Part shown: one piece after another, positions 17,596 through 26,197 of the stretch
Layout of the letters: each line of letters begins with the position of its first letter
Position numbering within the stretch: the stretch's first letter is position 1
Source: Chryseobacterium indologenes
GTDB lineage: Bacteria > Bacteroidota > Bacteroidia > Flavobacteriales > Weeksellaceae
Length of the DNA stretch: 64,000 nt
Assembly (NCBI RefSeq): GCF_002025665.1
Contig: NZ_CP018786.1
Coordinates: 5,146,001 to 5,210,000 of the forward strand
Direction: 5' to 3'
The notes under the pieces: model-generated
Seen by the model: only the letters and a program-made list of their open reading frames with translations
Told to the model about the DNA's origin: nothing
The model's database searches: none
Program-made: the position numbers and the translations under genes

Positions 17596-18099
17596 TTACT
17601 TAATTTCTACACATCCCACTCTTCCTCCGGCATTTCCGGTAGGCTGGGTATGGAAATCATCCGCTGCTGCATGTACAATAAGACCTTTTCCGATGATGTT
17701 TTTAGATTCATCAGTACAGCCAAGACACCACTTGTCTGTCTTGAAAGTTAATGTTGCTGTTCCGTTCTGATCAGCAACCAGGTTTCCTATATCTCCCATA
17801 TGGAAGTGTTCAGCTCCCCATTTACCATGATCATTCTTGGAAGGATTCCAGTGTCCACCGGTAGACGTTCCGTCTGCTGCAGAGCAGTCTCCTTTTTCAT
17901 GAATGTGTACTGCATGGATTCCAGGAGTAAGGTTGGTAATATCCAGCTTCATTGTTACTTCATTTCCATTTTGAGTAAACTTCGCTGTTCCTCCTGTCTG
18001 TGTTCCGCTTTTGGCATTTACCGAGTATGTTTTTGTTGTTCCGCACGAAACGGCAAAAACTGCAAATCCCGCCAATAATGCTAATGTTTGTACTTTCAT
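17596..18099 (-). CDS. sodC: superoxide dismutase [Cu-Zn], lipoprotein
   Basis: Dismutates superoxide in the periplasm. The 167-residue precursor has a lipoprotein signal ending AVFAVSC, so it is probably membrane-anchored. Copper and zinc ligands are visible in HAVHIHEKGDC, GGHWNPSKNDHG, EHFHMGD and the late IVHAAADDFHTQPTGNAGGRVGC. The two disulfide cysteines are the C of KGDC and the C of VGC. It is monocistronic and convergent with prc. Confidence 0.95.
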   Translation of the reverse strand: MKVQTLALLAGFAVFAVSCGTTKTYSVNAKSGTQTGGTAKFTQNGNEVTMKLDITNLTPGIHAVHIHEKGDCSAADGTSTGGHWNPSKNDHGKWGAEHFHMGDIGNLVADQNGTATLTFKTDKWCLGCTDESKNIIGKGLIVHAAADDFHTQPTGNAGGRVGCVEIK

Positions 18100-18342
18100 T
18101 TGTTAAATGATTTATAGTGATTTTACGATAAATTTAAAAAAGATTTTCCAAAAGGCTTTATGATCTCACTCTTTTTTGAAAAACTTAGTTTGAATGATTG
18201 CTTTAATACAGCCTGTTTTGTCCTTAAATTCTGAAAGGTTGTCTGAAGGGTAACTTCTTTAAAAAGAGGCGAAAAAAAGCTTATTTTTAGTCTTTAGAAA
18301 GTAACCTATTAATCCAGTATCTGCAGTAAGAAAAAATAGAGC

Positions 18343-18993
18343 ATGATTATTCTGTATACATTCATTAGTGAAGCAAATCACCAGTCTCTTCTTGACAGAT
18401 ATCTGCCTGTTTTTTCTCAGGAAAGTAAACAGAATATTCTGAGATACAGGAGATGGCAGGATGCTCAGCTTTCCTTGCTGGGAAAAATCCTTTTACAATA
18501 TGGATTAAAGACTTTTTATAACATTTCTGATATTGAAACAGGTGTTCTCACTAACAAAAAACCTTATTTAAAAGGAAATGATCTTCATTTTAATATATCC
18601 CATTCCAAAGACCTTGTTGCCTGTGCTATTGCAGAATATCCCTTGGGAATAGATGTTGAATTTAATGATCAGAAAATTAGCTATCAGGATTTTATATTTC
18701 AAATGACCGACAAAGAGCTTCAGGAAATCCAAAATTCTGAGGATAAGATGAAACAATTTTTCATGTATTGGACACGAAAAGAAGCCGTAATAAAGGCCCA
18801 CGGAGCCGGAATGATGCTTCCTCTGGATTCTTTTGAAATAATAAATAATGAATGCCGTATTATGGATGAAAAGTTCTTTACCAAAGAGATTTTCATTCAT
18901 GAAGAGTATCATAGCTGTATTGCCTCTTCAGATCAGAAAATTAAAGAAGTGATGCCGATTATTAAATGCATTGAAGAAGATATTTTACTATAA
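18343..18993 (+). CDS. 4'-phosphopantetheinyl transferase (Sfp type)
   Basis: Transfers phosphopantetheine from CoA to a serine of a carrier protein. The 216-residue protein has LRYRRWQDAQLSLLGK near the N-terminus, the Mg-binding GIDVE motif near 105 and the W-x-x-K-E-A box (YWTRKEAVIKAHG) near 147. The Sfp-like length and N-terminal domain point to secondary-metabolite or general carrier activation rather than AcpS. No synthase gene is nearby, so its partner lies elsewhere. The 18100-18342 gap before it shows no clear feature beyond AT-rich sequence. Confidence 0.9.
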   Translation: MIILYTFISEANHQSLLDRYLPVFSQESKQNILRYRRWQDAQLSLLGKILLQYGLKTFYNISDIETGVLTNKKPYLKGNDLHFNISHSKDLVACAIAEYPLGIDVEFNDQKISYQDFIFQMTDKELQEIQNSEDKMKQFFMYWTRKEAVIKAHGAGMMLPLDSFEIINNECRIMDEKFFTKEIFIHEEYHSCIASSDQKIKEVMPIIKCIEEDILL

Positions 18994-19053
18994 AAAATGA
19001 AACAGGGCTCTGATAATAGCAATAAAAGACAACTTAATTCCGCTATGGAAAAA

Positions 19054-19061
19054 TATCTTTG
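19054..19061 (+). promoter_or_regulatory. possible -7 box of the AraC-type regulator
   Basis: TATCTTTG matches TAnnTTTG, 18 nt before the GTG at 19080. No matching -33 TTG was found. Confidence 0.4.
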
Positions 19062-19079
19062 TGAACTAACAACTTTGAA

Positions 19080-19982
19080 GTGGAAGAATATAAAATACGG
19101 ATTGTAAAAATAATTCAATATATTGATAGTCATATTGATGCGAATCTGTCTCTGGAAAAAGTTTCAGAGGTAAGTGCCTATTCACCGTTTCATTTTCACA
19201 GAATATTTAAGCTGGTTACAGGGGAAACCCTTCAGAATTATATTACCAGAAAGAAAATAGAAAAAAGTGCCCTTCATCTGGCGGTTCATAAAAATAGGGA
19301 AATCAAAGATATCTATTGGGATCTGGGTTTCTCTAACCATTCAGTTTTTTGCAAGACATTTAAAAAATATTATGGTCTTGCTCCAACAAAATTCCGCCAA
19401 TCAGCTCCTGAGAATTTTTGTAAGATTATACAAAAACAAAGCAAGAATGGACAAGTGGATACAGTTTTCAGCCAATACATTTGTAATATTGAAAACCTGT
19501 TAAACTGGACTAAAATGAATTTAAAAATCGAAGTAAAACAAATGCCTGAAATGAATCTGGCATCCGTGATGAGCTTTGGAATAGGTAACGTAGAGCCTTC
19601 TTTCAACCATTTAATAGAATGGGCAAAAAGCAAAAACCTTTTTCCACGGGAGAATCTGAAAATGATTTCTGTGTATCATGACAGCTGCAAAATAACACCT
19701 CTCGATAAAGTCAGAATCCATGCCTGTATGCTTTTGGATGAAAGACTCTCAAAACACGAGGGCGAAATATTTCCCGAAACAATACATGGCGGAAAATACA
19801 TTGTGGGAAGCGGTGAAGTTACTCTCGCCGACTTTGAGCAGTGCTGGGTTTCTTTGTTTTTATGGATGAATGAAAACAATTATTCTACAAGAAGAACCTT
19901 TCCCTATGAAATCTATCACACCAATTTTAAAGAACATCCGGAGGGAAAGATGATCGTGGATTTTTGTATTCCGGTTCAGTAA
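19080..19982 (+). CDS. AraC-family regulator with GyrI-like effector domain
   Basis: A 300-residue regulator. Residues 1-108 form the double helix-turn-helix with the signature YSPFHFHRIFKLVTGETLQNYI and GFSNHSVFCKTFKKYYGLAPTKFR. Residues 145-300 resemble the GyrI/AraC effector-binding fold, suggesting small-ligand sensing, as in Rob or SoxS relatives. Translation must start at the GTG at 19080, because an in-frame stop lies at 19062 and there is no upstream ATG in frame. Its stop codon lies 1 nt before the LytTR-like operator of the TonB-receptor gene. Confidence 0.88.
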   Translation: MEEYKIRIVKIIQYIDSHIDANLSLEKVSEVSAYSPFHFHRIFKLVTGETLQNYITRKKIEKSALHLAVHKNREIKDIYWDLGFSNHSVFCKTFKKYYGLAPTKFRQSAPENFCKIIQKQSKNGQVDTVFSQYICNIENLLNWTKMNLKIEVKQMPEMNLASVMSFGIGNVEPSFNHLIEWAKSKNLFPRENLKMISVYHDSCKITPLDKVRIHACMLLDERLSKHEGEIFPETIHGGKYIVGSGEVTLADFEQCWVSLFLWMNENNYSTRRTFPYEIYHTNFKEHPEGKMIVDFCIPVQ

Positions 19983-19983
19983 T

Positions 19984-20056
19984 TACCATTCGGAAGCAAA
20001 AGAATGCCTTTCGGTAATAATTTTTTTACAAAAAGGTATTTCTCATCCTATTTTTG
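19984..20056 (+). promoter_or_regulatory. LytTR-type direct-repeat operator plus promoter of the TonB receptor
   Basis: Two direct copies, TACCATTCGGAA at 19984-19995 and TGCCTTTCGGTA at 20005-20016, are spaced exactly 21 bp. A TATTTTTG -7 box lies at 20049-20056, 44 bp after the start of the second copy. Identical geometry occurs at 23081 and 25421. The promoter overlaps the TTG at 20054, which rules it out as a start codon. Confidence 0.75.
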
Positions 20057-20074
20057 ATCCAGAAAACAATAAAA

Positions 20075-22321
20075 ATGAAAACACAAGGACAAAACATCCT
20101 GTTTCTGATTCTCCTTCTCACCTCCATTATGGGATATTCCCAGGTGAAAATATCAGGAAAAGTATCCTTCAAAAATAAAGGAATAAGTGAAGTAAACGTG
20201 ACTTTAAAAGATACCTATGACGGTGCTACCACAGATGCTCAGGGTAATTTTACCTTTGAAACTTCGGAAAAAGGACCTCACAAAATAACGTTTGCCCATC
20301 CTAAATATGAAAATGTAGAAAGAGATATTTCTATTGAAAACCAAGATGTTTCGCTGAATATTGATCTTAAAGAGCAGATCAGCGAGATTGATGCAGTAGT
20401 GGTTTCTGCCGGATCTATTGAAGCCAGCGATAAGAAAAGAGCAACAGCGCTGCTTACTCCCATTGATATTTATACAACGGCAGGAGCAGACGGACAGATT
20501 TCTTCAGCATTGACCTATCTTCCGGGAGTGCAGAAAGTAGGAGGGACGGAAGGACTGTTTATCCGTGGAGGTACAGGAACGGAATCTAAAATTTTTATGG
20601 ACGGTAGTCTTATCAACAATTATTTTTCCAACTCTGTTCCGGGGATTGCTGGAAGAGATCAGTTCAATACTTCTCTTTTTAAAGGAAATATCTTCTCAAG
20701 TGGTGGCTATTCTGCGCTGTACGGGCAGGCTCTTTCCGGGGCATTGATGCTGGAAAGTGTCGATCTTCCGGATGAAACTTCCTTTAATTTTGGTATTTCT
20801 CCTATTTTCCTGAGCGCAGGATTTCAAAAGTTAGGAGACAATAAAAACTATTCCTATGGCGCTACAGCAGGATATTCTCTTTTAAGCCTGATGCAGAAGG
20901 TCTTTAATTTTAATACTGATTTTGTAGAAGCGCCACAAGGTCTTAACGGAGATATGAATTTCAGATTTAAAACAAAGTCAGGAGGCTTTTTTAAATATTA
21001 CGGAATGTTCAATTCCAATAAAATGGGGGTAAGATCAGAAAGTCTTGAACCCGGATATGATTTCAGTCTGGTAAAACTTAATGGTAAAAATACATTTCAC
21101 AACCTCTCTTTTAAGCAGAAATTCGGAAAATACCTTTTGAATGTAGGCGGTTCTTACTCTTACAACAGATCAGATCTTCATTTTTCTACAGAAACCAATG
21201 ACGTTGAATCCAACAGAAGCCAACTTCTTACCGATGGAAATTATCTGAATTTCAAAGCTGTTCTTGAAAGAAAAATCAACAGAATCAGTGCAGTAAGAGG
21301 AGGAATTGAACTGAATAATACCGATGAAAATCTGAATTTTGAAGCTGTACAGAAACATTATACAGATTTAATCTCTGCGGCCTTCGTGGAAACGGATCTT
21401 GGATTCAGTAATGCATTGTCAGCGAAGATAGGAGTAAGAGCAGAGCATTCCTCATTTTTAGGAAAGAACAATATTGCTCCTCGTTTTGCGATCGCATACC
21501 GCCTTGCAAAAGATTGGACAACCTCATTAGCGTACGGACTTTTCTACCAAAACCCGGAAAGCAAGTACATCAATGGTCCTGCAAATCTTGGCTTTCAGCA
21601 ATCTCAACATTATATTTTTCAGGTTCAGAGAGCTTCAGAGGGCAGAACTCTACGTTTTGAAGCGTTTTACAAAAAATACGATCAGTTGATCAAAACTTTT
21701 AATATTAACCCGGATAAGGAGCAAAATCAGCAAACTCAGTCTGCTTTAAACAACAGTGGATACGGATATGCAAAAGGAGTGGAATTCTTCTGGAGAGATA
21801 ATAAAAAAACATTTGAAAATATTGATTATTGGATCAGTTACTCATACCTGGATTCAAAAAGAGATTTTCTTAATTATCCGGTAAGCCTGCAGCCAAGTTT
21901 TGCCGCTGAACATACCCTTTCGGCAGTGGCTAAAAGATTTATTCCGGAATGGAAACTTGGAGTGAATTTATCTTATACGTATGCAAAAGGACGTCCTTAC
22001 TACGATATCGCTTCCAAATTTGAAAACGGACAGACTGTTAACTATACCCGAACAGAAGGAAGATTAAAAGATTACAACGCTTTGAATTTCAGTATTAATT
22101 ATCTTCCCAATATCGGTAAAAAAGATGCAAAAGCATTTCCGGTATTTGTATTGAGTATCAGTAATATTTTAGGGTCAAAAAATGTATATGGTTACAATTT
22201 CTCTGCTAATGGATCCAGAAGCTCAGCCATCGTTCCGCCAGTCAACACTTTTGTATTCATCGGAGCATTTATAAGTTTTGGAGTAGACAAAACAGATGAT
22301 GCCATCAATAATAATTTATAA
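20075..22321 (+). CDS. TonB-dependent receptor with carboxypeptidase-regulatory-like domain
   Basis: A 748-residue outer-membrane receptor. The signal peptide ends IMGYSQ, then a CarboxypepD_reg-like beta domain (about 22-100: VKISGKVSFKNKGISEV...) precedes the plug (about 105-230; LPGVQKVGGTEGLFIRGG) and a 22-strand-type barrel to the C-terminus. No separate SusD partner is present, so it is not a canonical SusCD pair. The ATG at 20075 gives a proper signal peptide. It is followed by a secreted helical protein and preceded by a 21-bp direct-repeat operator. The substrate is unknown. Confidence 0.9.
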   Translation: MKTQGQNILFLILLLTSIMGYSQVKISGKVSFKNKGISEVNVTLKDTYDGATTDAQGNFTFETSEKGPHKITFAHPKYENVERDISIENQDVSLNIDLKEQISEIDAVVVSAGSIEASDKKRATALLTPIDIYTTAGADGQISSALTYLPGVQKVGGTEGLFIRGGTGTESKIFMDGSLINNYFSNSVPGIAGRDQFNTSLFKGNIFSSGGYSALYGQALSGALMLESVDLPDETSFNFGISPIFLSAGFQKLGDNKNYSYGATAGYSLLSLMQKVFNFNTDFVEAPQGLNGDMNFRFKTKSGGFFKYYGMFNSNKMGVRSESLEPGYDFSLVKLNGKNTFHNLSFKQKFGKYLLNVGGSYSYNRSDLHFSTETNDVESNRSQLLTDGNYLNFKAVLERKINRISAVRGGIELNNTDENLNFEAVQKHYTDLISAAFVETDLGFSNALSAKIGVRAEHSSFLGKNNIAPRFAIAYRLAKDWTTSLAYGLFYQNPESKYINGPANLGFQQSQHYIFQVQRASEGRTLRFEAFYKKYDQLIKTFNINPDKEQNQQTQSALNNSGYGYAKGVEFFWRDNKKTFENIDYWISYSYLDSKRDFLNYPVSLQPSFAAEHTLSAVAKRFIPEWKLGVNLSYTYAKGRPYYDIASKFENGQTVNYTRTEGRLKDYNALNFSINYLPNIGKKDAKAFPVFVLSISNILGSKNVYGYNFSANGSRSSAIVPPVNTFVFIGAFISFGVDKTDDAINNNL

Positions 22322-22371
22322 AAACATATCTTAGAACAAACAAACATAACTCACTTTTAAAATTTGATATC

Positions 22372-23031
22372 ATGAAAAAATACCTTTTAAGTTTTGCTTT
22401 AGCTTTTGTGAGCTTAACAGCTTTTGCACAGGCAGATTATGACAAAATTATGTCTGAAAAAATAGCCAGAATAGAGACCTGCAAAACCTCAGAAGATTTC
22501 CAGACTCTGGCAAATGATTTCCAGAGAATAGGAAGTAAAGAAAGCACAAAATGGCTTCCTGCTTACTATGCTGCATTTTCTTATATCCAAAAAGGAAGAA
22601 CCCTGATGAGAGACGGCAAAATGCAGGAATTGGATGGTATCGCAGATCAGGCTGAAAAACACCTTTCTATGGCTCAGAATCTTGCCGGAACTGATAATGC
22701 GGAAATACACTTACTGAGAAAAATGTCTTATTCCCTGAGAATGATGGTGAACCCTGCACAACGTTATATGACAGATGGTGCCAGAGCTGCTGAGGAAATG
22801 AGCATTGCAGAGAAATTAGATCCTTCAAATCCGAGAATTGCTCTTATCAAGGCAGAAGATGTGTATTTTACACCGGAACAGTACGGAGGAAGCAAAACCA
22901 AAGGATTGGAAATGTTTAAAGATGCTCAGGCAAAATTTAAAGCATACAAACCTAAGACGGCTTTAGATCCCAGCTGGGGAAAAGGAGAAGCAGATTATTT
23001 CTTAAGCTTACCTGTTGAAAAAGCAAAATAG
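22372..23031 (+). CDS. secreted helical (TPR-like) protein, partner of the TonB receptor
   Basis: A 219-residue exported protein with a signal peptide ending LTAFAQ. The rest is alpha-helical with TPR-like spacing (WLPAYYAAFSYIQKGR, DQAEKHLSMAQNLAG, AAEEMSIAEKLDPSNPRIAL). A family of similar proteins sits beside TonB-dependent receptors in Bacteroidota. It lies 50 nt downstream of the receptor and ends at a strong terminator, so the two genes form an operon. A periplasmic role with the receptor is inferred. The exact function is unknown. Confidence 0.8.
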   Translation: MKKYLLSFALAFVSLTAFAQADYDKIMSEKIARIETCKTSEDFQTLANDFQRIGSKESTKWLPAYYAAFSYIQKGRTLMRDGKMQELDGIADQAEKHLSMAQNLAGTDNAEIHLLRKMSYSLRMMVNPAQRYMTDGARAAEEMSIAEKLDPSNPRIALIKAEDVYFTPEQYGGSKTKGLEMFKDAQAKFKAYKPKTALDPSWGKGEADYFLSLPVEKAK

Positions 23032-23054
23032 TTTTCACTGTATTTATATCCATT

Positions 23055-23078
23055 AACCTTCATTCGTGAAGGTTTTTT
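23055..23078 (+). terminator. terminator of the TonB-receptor operon
   Basis: An 8-bp perfect stem (AACCTTCA, 23055-23062 with 23067-23074) is closed by a TTCG tetraloop and followed by a run of T. Confidence 0.9.
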
Positions 23079-23080
23079 TA

Positions 23081-23152
23081 TACCGTTCAGAGAAGAAAAT
23101 CAGCCCTTCGGTAACAATTAATTTTTGATACCTTTAATAAAAACTAATTTTG
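23081..23152 (+). promoter_or_regulatory. LytTR-type direct-repeat operator plus promoter of the histidine kinase operon
   Basis: Direct repeats TACCGTTCAGAG at 23081-23092 and AGCCCTTCGGTA at 23102-23113 have 21-bp spacing. TAATTTTG at 23145-23152 lies 43 bp after the start of the second copy. The first copy fits the published LytTR consensus [TA][AC][CA]GTTN[AG][TG] exactly (ACCGTTCAG). The promoter sits inside the apparent upstream coding extension, which fixes the start at 23170. Confidence 0.75.
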
Positions 23153-23169
23153 AGTCAAGAAAACAGATC

Positions 23170-24483
23170 ATGAAGCGTAAATACTTTAAAATATTACTTT
23201 GGACGTCATTAGGAACCACTTTGTTTTTCTTTTTATTTTTTAATAATGAAAAGACTTTGCAGACTTTTCTGATCACGCTGCTTCTTTCAACCATGTATTC
23301 TTTTGTATTGGGATTTGGAAACGGATTTATCAATGAATTCCTCAACAAAAAGTTTCCCTGGTCAGAAGCGACCCGAACGAGAGCTGTTCTAAGTATTATT
23401 TCTATCATCATCGGGAACTTTATTTTGGTCTATTTCTGCAATTACATGAACTATGTGGTGATTCAGAAAACGGCTACTATACAAGAGTTTTTCTCTTCAA
23501 AGTATGGGGTAACCAATTGGTTCATGATTAATATTGCTCTTCTGATCTCTGCTTTTCTTCATGCTAAGAGCTTTATGGAAGAGCTTAAAAAGAATTCCAG
23601 AAAAGAAGTCGTAGAGCAGAAGCTTATTGCCAAATCAGCAAATGCCCAGTTTGAAAGTTTAAAAAATCAGCTGGATCCTCACTTTCTATTCAATTCTCTG
23701 AATGTTTTAAGCTCACTAATCGATGAAAATCCGCGCCAGGCTCAGAAGTTTACTGCTTCAATGTCAAAGATTTACCGGTATGTACTTGAACAGAAAGATA
23801 AAGAGCTGGTAACAGTAGAAGATGAAATAGAATTTGCCAAAACCTATTGTGAACTTTTAAAAACAAGGTTTGAAGACAGTGTAGATTTCACTTTTGATGT
23901 TCCCAAGGAAGACTATCAGAAATATGTAGTTCCATTGGCGTTGCAGTTACTGTTGGAAAACTGTATCAAGCACAATTTTGCGACATCATCAAAACCTTTG
24001 ACCATCAGAATTTTTTCAGACGGAAATACGCTTTGCATTGAAAATAATCTGCAGGTGAGAGAACAGATCAAAGAAAGCTCGGGAATTGGTCTTGCTAACA
24101 TTGTACAGCGTTATTCCCTTCTTACAGAACGAAATGTATTCATAGAAAAATCCGAAGATCATTTTAAAGTAAGACTTCCAATGCTGATGGCTAAACCACA
24201 AGTTTCCACCTCGAAACCTGAAGATGATTCTGCGGCTTATCAACGGGCGCAAAAGAGAGTAAAAGAGATTAAGAGTTTTTATATGAACCTTATTTCTTAC
24301 TGTACCATAAGTGCCTTTTTAATCTTTATTAATCTTTTTACGAGCAACAGAAATCATTGGTTCTGGTTTCCTGTATTGGGATGGGGAATAGGCGTTGCTT
24401 CCCACGCATTTCAGGTGTTTGGAGTAGGAGAATCCTGGCAGGAAAAGAAGATTCGTGAAATTATGAACAAACAAAAAAAATAG
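23170..24483 (+). CDS. LytS/YehU-type histidine kinase with C-terminal 2TM domain
   Basis: A 437-residue sensor. Four hydrophobic helices (about 5-140) lead to a His_kinase (PF06580-type) core with the phospho-acceptor His171 in LDPHFLFNSLN. The N-box LLLENCIKHNF and the G-box SSGIGLANIVQRYSLL follow. The C-terminus (about 355-437) is a 2TM domain (YQRAQKRVKEIKSFY, two helices, EKKIREIM), homologous to the three small proteins downstream. The ATG at 23170 follows the promoter. Its cognate partner is most likely the LytTR regulator at 26198. Fusion of a kinase to a 2TM domain is unusual. Confidence 0.88.
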   Translation: MKRKYFKILLWTSLGTTLFFFLFFNNEKTLQTFLITLLLSTMYSFVLGFGNGFINEFLNKKFPWSEATRTRAVLSIISIIIGNFILVYFCNYMNYVVIQKTATIQEFFSSKYGVTNWFMINIALLISAFLHAKSFMEELKKNSRKEVVEQKLIAKSANAQFESLKNQLDPHFLFNSLNVLSSLIDENPRQAQKFTASMSKIYRYVLEQKDKELVTVEDEIEFAKTYCELLKTRFEDSVDFTFDVPKEDYQKYVVPLALQLLLENCIKHNFATSSKPLTIRIFSDGNTLCIENNLQVREQIKESSGIGLANIVQRYSLLTERNVFIEKSEDHFKVRLPMLMAKPQVSTSKPEDDSAAYQRAQKRVKEIKSFYMNLISYCTISAFLIFINLFTSNRNHWFWFPVLGWGIGVASHAFQVFGVGESWQEKKIREIMNKQKK

Positions 24484-24487
24484 AACC

Positions 24488-24793
24488 ATGGGAACATTTA
24501 ACGAAAACGATATTGAATATCAACGGGCAAGAAGGCAAGTAGAAAGACTGCGTGGATTTTACGGACATTTATTTGCTTATATCGCAGTGAATGCTCTGAT
24601 TGTTGTCTATAATTGTATGCACCTGAAATCTGGTGAAAGTTATTTTCAGTTCAAAAACTTTTTCACAGCAACTTTCTGGGGAATAGGGCTTGCAGCCCAT
24701 GCGGTTACCGTTTTTCTGCCCCAGGTTAATTTTATCAGAAAATGGGAAGATAAGAAGATCAAGGAACTGATGGATAAACAGAAAGATCACTAA
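24488..24793 (+). CDS. 2TM-domain protein
   Basis: 101 residues starting 4 nt after the kinase stop. An amphipathic N-terminal segment (YQRARRQVERLRGFYGHLFAY) precedes two membrane helices with GIGLAAHAVTVF at the second, and a basic C-terminal helix (WEDKKIKELMDKQ). This is the same layout as the kinase C-terminus and the proteins at 25535 and 25862. The biochemical role of 2TM domains is unknown. Its position suggests that it associates with, or modulates, the sensor. Confidence 0.85.
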   Translation: MGTFNENDIEYQRARRQVERLRGFYGHLFAYIAVNALIVVYNCMHLKSGESYFQFKNFFTATFWGIGLAAHAVTVFLPQVNFIRKWEDKKIKELMDKQKDH

Positions 24794-24839
24794 AGAAATT
24801 GTCTTTTTCAAAATACTTTTAACTTTAAATTTATTGAAG

Positions 24840-25409
24840 ATGAATACTTTGTCAACTCTGTTTTATATTTCAATGGCCGCTTGGTTTCTCTCGGAATTTC
24901 TGTACAAGAATATGCTGAAATCCGGTAAAGAAGATCAAAAGAACAAAGATAAATCAACCTTGAATATCTTATGGCTGGCCATTCCATTTTCTATTGCAAG
25001 TTCAATATTCATGTCCTATAATACTCATTTTCCGATGGCTGGCGGTAGTTGGATTCTATATCTTGGTGAGTTTTTTATTCTTATCGGGATTATTGTCAGA
25101 TATGTAATCATCAGATCTCTGGGAAAATATTTTACTGTAGATGTTACCATAAGACAGGATCATAGAATCAAAAAAGAAGGATTTTATAAATATCTGAGAC
25201 ATCCTTCCTATGCTTTTTCTCTGCTGACCTCTCTTGGGCTAGGTTTGTATTTGAATAACTGGCTGTCATTACTCTTTGCTTTTGTACCTCCGTTTTTGGC
25301 TTTTGCCTACAGGATTAAGATCGAAGAGCAGGCTTTGGTAGAACAGTTTGGCGATGAGTATCTTGAATACAGAAAAAGCACAAAGAAACTGATCCCTTTT
25401 ATCTATTAA
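24840..25409 (+). CDS. isoprenylcysteine carboxyl methyltransferase-like membrane protein
   Basis: 189 residues with five or so membrane helices and the ICMT/PEMT-like C-terminal signature: LGKYFTVDVTIRQDHRI, then GFYKYLRHPSYA, then EEQALVEQFGDEYLEY. These residues bind SAM and the lipid substrate in ICMT-fold methyltransferases, so an S-adenosylmethionine-dependent methylation of a membrane or lipid-linked substrate is likely. The ATG at 24840 is chosen over the TTG at 24834. It sits in the kinase/2TM cluster. The substrate is unknown. Confidence 0.82.
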   Translation: MNTLSTLFYISMAAWFLSEFLYKNMLKSGKEDQKNKDKSTLNILWLAIPFSIASSIFMSYNTHFPMAGGSWILYLGEFFILIGIIVRYVIIRSLGKYFTVDVTIRQDHRIKKEGFYKYLRHPSYAFSLLTSLGLGLYLNNWLSLLFAFVPPFLAFAYRIKIEEQALVEQFGDEYLEYRKSTKKLIPFIY

Positions 25410-25420
25410 TGACAGGTTTT

Positions 25421-25493
25421 TACGATTCGGCTAGCATAATCTACCATTCGGTAATGTAAAATTGATTTGTGCCCTTTTCCTGAACTACCTTTG
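25421..25493 (+). promoter_or_regulatory. LytTR-type direct-repeat operator plus promoter of the 2TM/response-regulator operon
   Basis: Repeats TACGATTCGGCT at 25421-25432 and TACCATTCGGTA at 25442-25453 are 21 bp apart. TACCTTTG at 25486-25493 lies 44 bp after the start of the second copy. It precedes the operon that encodes the LytTR regulator, implying autoregulation. Confidence 0.78.
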
Positions 25494-25534
25494 ATTCAAG
25501 AAAAAACAAATTAACCTTTTAAAAACAAAACATT

Positions 25535-25831
25535 ATGGAAATTTTACCAAATAAAGAGACGATTGCTTACAGAAAAGCATCCAGAAGAGTAAAAGAATTA
25601 AAAGAGTTTTACGGAAACCTTACTTCTTATTGTATTGTGATTCCATTTCTAGCAATACTGAACCTTATGACAGCTCCCGGATACTTATGGTTTTTATGGC
25701 CTGCACTGGGATGGGGAATAGGAATTGCATTTCATGCCATCAGCGTATTTGGAATCGGAAAAAGCTGGGAAGAAAGAAAAATAAAAGAACTGATGGAGAA
25801 AGAGGAAAAAGAGAAAATAAAAAAATTCTAA
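25535..25831 (+). CDS. 2TM-domain protein
   Basis: 98 residues with AYRKASRRVKELKEFYGNLTSY, two membrane helices containing WFLWPALGWGIGIAFHAISVFGIG, and WEERKIKELMEKEEKEK at the C-terminus. It is very close to the kinase C-terminal module (GWGIGVASHAFQVFGVG in the kinase). It is the first gene of the operon that also includes the next 2TM protein and the response regulator, and is expressed from the promoter at 25486. Function unknown. Confidence 0.87.
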   Translation: MEILPNKETIAYRKASRRVKELKEFYGNLTSYCIVIPFLAILNLMTAPGYLWFLWPALGWGIGIAFHAISVFGIGKSWEERKIKELMEKEEKEKIKKF

Positions 25832-25861
25832 CAATAATCATAACTAAAAACTTACACGATC

Positions 25862-26137
25862 ATGGATTACGAAACTGCTAGTACAAAAACGAACAACATT
25901 AGAAAATTCTATAAAAGCATTTTTATATTTGCCATCTTCGCTCTTCTTCTCATTCCTGATGATATTTTTGGCGAAAAGATGATTAGCTTTCATTGGTTTG
26001 ACAGATATACCCTCCTTGGAATTTGGGCATTTATCATTCTTGTAAAAGCTGCAAAACTGTTTCTTTTTGATTCCGAATGGGAAAAAGACATGATTGAAAA
26101 AGAGCTTAAAAAAGAGAAAAAGCCAATAAACTATTAA
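25862..26137 (+). CDS. small 2TM-like membrane protein
   Basis: 91 residues: a short N-terminal amphipathic stretch, two hydrophobic helices (FIFAIFALLLIPDDIFG and LGIWAFIILVKAAKLFLF) and the WEKDMIEKELKKEKK basic tail typical of 2TM proteins. It diverges from the two larger copies but keeps the Trp-acidic-basic C-terminal pattern. It lies 30 nt after the previous 2TM gene and 60 nt before the LytTR regulator. Fourth member of the 2TM set in this locus. Confidence 0.75.
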   Translation: MDYETASTKTNNIRKFYKSIFIFAIFALLLIPDDIFGEKMISFHWFDRYTLLGIWAFIILVKAAKLFLFDSEWEKDMIEKELKKEKKPINY

Positions 26138-26197
26138 AATCTGTCCACTTTTATCTAACTTTATTTCCCAAAATCTGAAAACCAAAATTAAAACTCA

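Noticed and set aside
20054..20074. TTG-start extension of the TonB receptor
   Set aside because: The extension overlaps the -7 box and spoils the signal peptide; the ATG at 20075 fits better. The same reasoning removes the extensions at 23125, 46856 and 60870.
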